Assembly (NCBI GenBank): GCA_900752015.1
Contig: CAADTZ010000054.1
Coordinates: forward strand, 1-26,169
Length of the DNA stretch: 26,169 bases
Direction: 5' to 3'
DNA from: an uncultured Collinsella sp.
GTDB taxonomy: Bacteria > Actinomycetota > Coriobacteriia > Coriobacteriales > Coriobacteriaceae
Shown here in pieces: positions 24,923-26,169 of this stretch. Below the pieces are notes generated by a model that was not told the DNA's origin, searched no databases, and was given only the letters and a program-made list of their open reading frames with translations. Both the position numbers and the translations under genes were made by a program. The first letter of the stretch is position 1. Every line of letters begins with the position of its first letter.

Positions 24923-24991
24923 CATCGGCGTATCGAGCGCATGCGGCGAAACAGGCACTTCGATAGAATTCCTCCAACGATATACAGGTCA

Positions 24992-25020
24992 AATATACGC
25001 AGTTGCAGGGGGCAAACTTG
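24992..25020 (-). promoter_or_regulatory. possible promoter of the hydrogenlyase operon
   Basis: TATATT (24997-24992) is a five-of-six -10 box on the minus strand. At the -35 distance (25015-25020) there is only CAAGTT-like sequence, a poor match, as expected for an activator-dependent promoter. The TTGCAGGG half-site at 25003-25010 lies between the boxes and the palindrome at 25029-25054 sits about 56 bases upstream of the predicted start. No sigma-54 GG/GC pair is evident. Confidence 0.3.
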
Positions 25021-25028
25021 AGCATAGG

Positions 25029-25054
25029 CCCTGCAATACGGGTGTATTGCAGGG
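25029..25054. promoter_or_regulatory. perfect 11-bp dyad with an extra half-site upstream of the hydrogenlyase operon
   Basis: CCCTGCAATAC (25029-25039) and GTATTGCAGGG (25044-25054) flank a GGGT spacer. A third TTGCAGGG occurs at 25003-25010. The arrangement of a dyad plus a lone half-site in front of a divergent gap suggests an operator for a dimeric regulator. On the plus strand a GTTTTGG follows, so a weak terminator is an alternative, but there is no plus-strand gene to terminate. Confidence 0.55.
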
Positions 25055-25159
25055 GTTTTGGCAGGTTGGAACTATTCTCGGATAGCTATAAAGGTGAGTG
25101 TATTACATGCGTAAATCCAGGGGAGATTTCACGCTCGTTTATAAAGGATGTAGTACGTT

Positions 25160-25175
25160 TGTAATGTCGTTTACA
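25160..25175. promoter_or_regulatory. CRP/FNR-family-like dyad
   Basis: TGTAA, six bases, TTACA: the geometry of CRP-family boxes (TGTGA-N6-TCACA) with one changed position per arm. It lies between the hydrogenlyase promoter region and the toxin-antitoxin operon, 64 bases from the latter's likely -35. One short site can arise by chance in this AT-richer gap. Confidence 0.3.
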
Positions 25176-25213
25176 CTCAATTACTCTAGTGCAATAAAGT
25201 AGTGGTTGTAAGA

Positions 25214-25242
25214 TTGGCTATTATTAGCCGAAGTTGTATTTG
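25214..25242 (+). promoter_or_regulatory. likely promoter and operator of the toxin-antitoxin operon
   Basis: TTGGCT (25214-25219), 17 bases, TATTTG (25237-25242). A dyad GGCTA-TTAT-TAGCC (25216-25229) overlaps the -35 box, which fits autorepression by the antitoxin as in RelB-type systems. The antitoxin ATG follows 38 bases later. Confidence 0.4.
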
Positions 25243-25279
25243 ACTATTCAAATTGCACGCTCATTAAGGGAGGCCAGTG

Positions 25280-25603
25280 ATGTCATCGACTCAAAAACGA
25301 GCCATCCTGCAGGTGCGCATTCGCGAGGAAGACAAGCAGCATGCCGAGCGTCTCTACGACGCCATGGGCACATCGCTCGCCGAGGCTGTCCGTCTATTTG
25401 TCGCGCAGAGTATTTTGATGCGCAAGCTCCCCTTTCAGCCGGTCGCCGTGCGCTCAAAGGACGGCACGGCCGCCTATGGATTGCTCAAAGCATATGGGGA
25501 CCCCAATCGCCGCTCCGAGGAGCGCAATGCCTGGATTGAATACCTAGCCACAGAAAGCGACGAGTCGGTTTTGGGTCCCGAGGAAGTAGATATCCATGAG
25601 TAG
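25280..25603 (+). CDS. RelB/DinJ-family antitoxin
   Basis: 107 residues. The N-terminal ribbon-helix-helix type segment (RAILQVRIREEDKQHAERLYDAMGTSLAEAVRLFVAQ) followed by KLPFQP is the RelB/DinJ pattern; the rest is the acidic toxin-wrapping tail. It would bind its own operator and neutralise the downstream toxin. The ATG at 25280 has GGGAGG six bases upstream; the GTG just before it is too close. Its last 8 bases overlap the toxin start, a classic toxin-antitoxin arrangement. It is the only operon on the plus strand and points away from the hydrogenlyase genes. Confidence 0.85.
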   Translation: MSSTQKRAILQVRIREEDKQHAERLYDAMGTSLAEAVRLFVAQSILMRKLPFQPVAVRSKDGTAAYGLLKAYGDPNRRSEERNAWIEYLATESDESVLGPEEVDIHE

Positions 25604-26051
25604 CACCATCGTCGACGAGACCGTCATCCTTCGCTACCTGCTTGACGACGACGAGGTCCTGTCACCGCGCGCTGCCAAGGTCATCGCCACGCGCACCGCT
25701 CGCGTCTACCCCGAAATCATCACACGCGTCGTGGTCACGCTGCGCGACGTCTATAAGGTTCCCCGCGTTGAGATTGCTGCGGCCTTGAAAAGGCTGCTCG
25801 ATGACGTCATGGTCGACGAGCCCACCGTTGTCGCCCTTGCCGTCAAACTCTTTGGCAAGACCCATATGGACTTTACCGACTGCCTCCTCGCAGCCCGAAC
25901 CGCCATCTACAACGATGATGTCGTGAGCTTTGGCAAGCCCATCATCCAAGGCATGATCGATTACCGCCGCAAGCGCCAAACCGCCGCCGGCGCCCGCAGC
26001 CGAAGCACCGACTCCACCATCGACAAGCTCCGCCACCGCCCCCGCAGTTAA
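25596..26051 (+). CDS. PIN-domain-like toxin, with substituted active-site residues
   Basis: 151 residues. The fold pattern of small PIN toxins is clear: IVDETVILRYLLDDD, then SPRAAKVI, ITRVVVTLRDVYKVPR, then MDFTDCLLAAR and DDVVSFGKP. PIN ribonucleases normally use four acidic residues. D7 and D95 are present. The glutamate usual in the (A/V)E-V-V-V-L helix is R44 here (E40 is four residues away), and the last aspartate of the TFDK motif is G113. It may use other acids, be weakened, or be inactive. The basic C-terminal 25 residues (QTAAGARSRSTDS onward) are beyond the usual domain. Paired with the RelB/DinJ-like antitoxin by an 8-base overlap. Confidence 0.75.
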   Translation: MSSTIVDETVILRYLLDDDEVLSPRAAKVIATRTARVYPEIITRVVVTLRDVYKVPRVEIAAALKRLLDDVMVDEPTVVALAVKLFGKTHMDFTDCLLAARTAIYNDDVVSFGKPIIQGMIDYRRKRQTAAGARSRSTDSTIDKLRHRPRS

Positions 26052-26090
26052 CCCCATCCCCTCCTAAGTTGCGGTGAAATAGTTCCTGGA

Positions 26091-26169
26091 TGGGGGTGCG
26101 GACGATTTCTTGGACCGCGCCTAGGCGTATCCAAGCTTCCTGCGGTACTCCATCGGGCTCAGCCACCCG
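26091..26169 (-). mobile_element. end of an IS3-family insertion sequence, including the transposase C-terminus
   Basis: The minus strand from 26169 encodes GWLSPMEYRRKLGYA and a TAG at 26121-26123. This LSPxEYR-LGYA ending is typical of IS3-family (IS150-like) transposases. The following 30 bases end in CA on the minus strand (TGGGGG on the plus strand at 26091), which fits an IS3-type terminus; the exact tip is inferred. The rest of the element lies outside the window. An 8-base inverted repeat CCCCATCC/GGATGGGG (26052-26059 and 26088-26095) straddles the junction. Confidence 0.7.

Noticed and set aside
24851..24958. GTG-started 36-residue extension of the first ferredoxin
   Set aside because: It would translate through the leader hairpin, has no ferredoxin-like content, and the ATG at 24850 has a better-supported context and family fit.
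24985..25080. Sigma-54 promoter as in E. coli formate hydrogenlyase
   Set aside because: No GG-N10-GC element in the right place was found on the minus strand, and sigma-54 is not expected in actinobacteria.
1..26169. CRISPR array, rRNA or prophage
   Set aside because: No regularly spaced repeats, rRNA-like stretches or phage genes were seen on either strand.

Overview
The window is GC-rich, densely packed and almost entirely coded on the minus strand. Gene content and style suggest an anaerobic gut actinobacterium of the Coriobacteriia, most likely Collinsella or a close relative. That assignment is inference: there is no rRNA or other marker gene here to confirm it. The theme is selenium, molybdenum and hydrogen. 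The window holds a selenocysteine-dependent formate hydrogenlyase together with most of the machinery needed to make selenocysteine.

Layout from the left, all minus strand until position 25280. 1-598: FAD-binding subunit of a molybdenum hydroxylase, running off the window edge and broken by an in-frame TAG. 753-2108: glutamate dehydrogenase gdhA, closed by a strong terminator. 2365-7117: a selenium/molybdenum block read in the order selA, selB, tRNA-Sec, mobA, DUF3343 protein. selA and selB overlap by 4 bases. The tRNA has its own likely promoter and terminator. 7194-9311: a Cys-type, apparently cytoplasmic molybdopterin oxidoreductase of unknown substrate.

9434-24850 is one long formate hydrogenlyase operon. 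Read from its start near 25 kb the order is: HydN/HycB-like ferredoxin, fdhF, hyfA, hyfB, hyfC, hyfD, hyfE, hyfF, hyfG, hyfH, hyfI, hyfJ (hycH family), hycI and a focA-type formate channel, then an intrinsic terminator at 9376-9411. fdhF appears as two open frames only because its codon 140 is UGA. A bacterial SECIS hairpin follows directly, and the tRNA-Sec, SelA and SelB that decode it lie about 17 kb downstream. FdhF oxidises formate, the ferredoxin-like subunits pass electrons to the [NiFe] hydrogenase HyfG/HyfI, and HyfB/C/D/E/F form a membrane arm related to proton pumps. HycI processes HyfG, FocA moves formate, and MobA supplies the guanine dinucleotide form of the molybdenum cofactor. 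No FhlA/HyfR-type activator and no hyp genes are in the window.

24851-25279 is a 429-base regulatory gap rich in dyad symmetry. Beyond it a plus-strand toxin-antitoxin pair (RelB/DinJ-like antitoxin, PIN-like toxin) and the end of an IS3-family element mark a more mobile flank.
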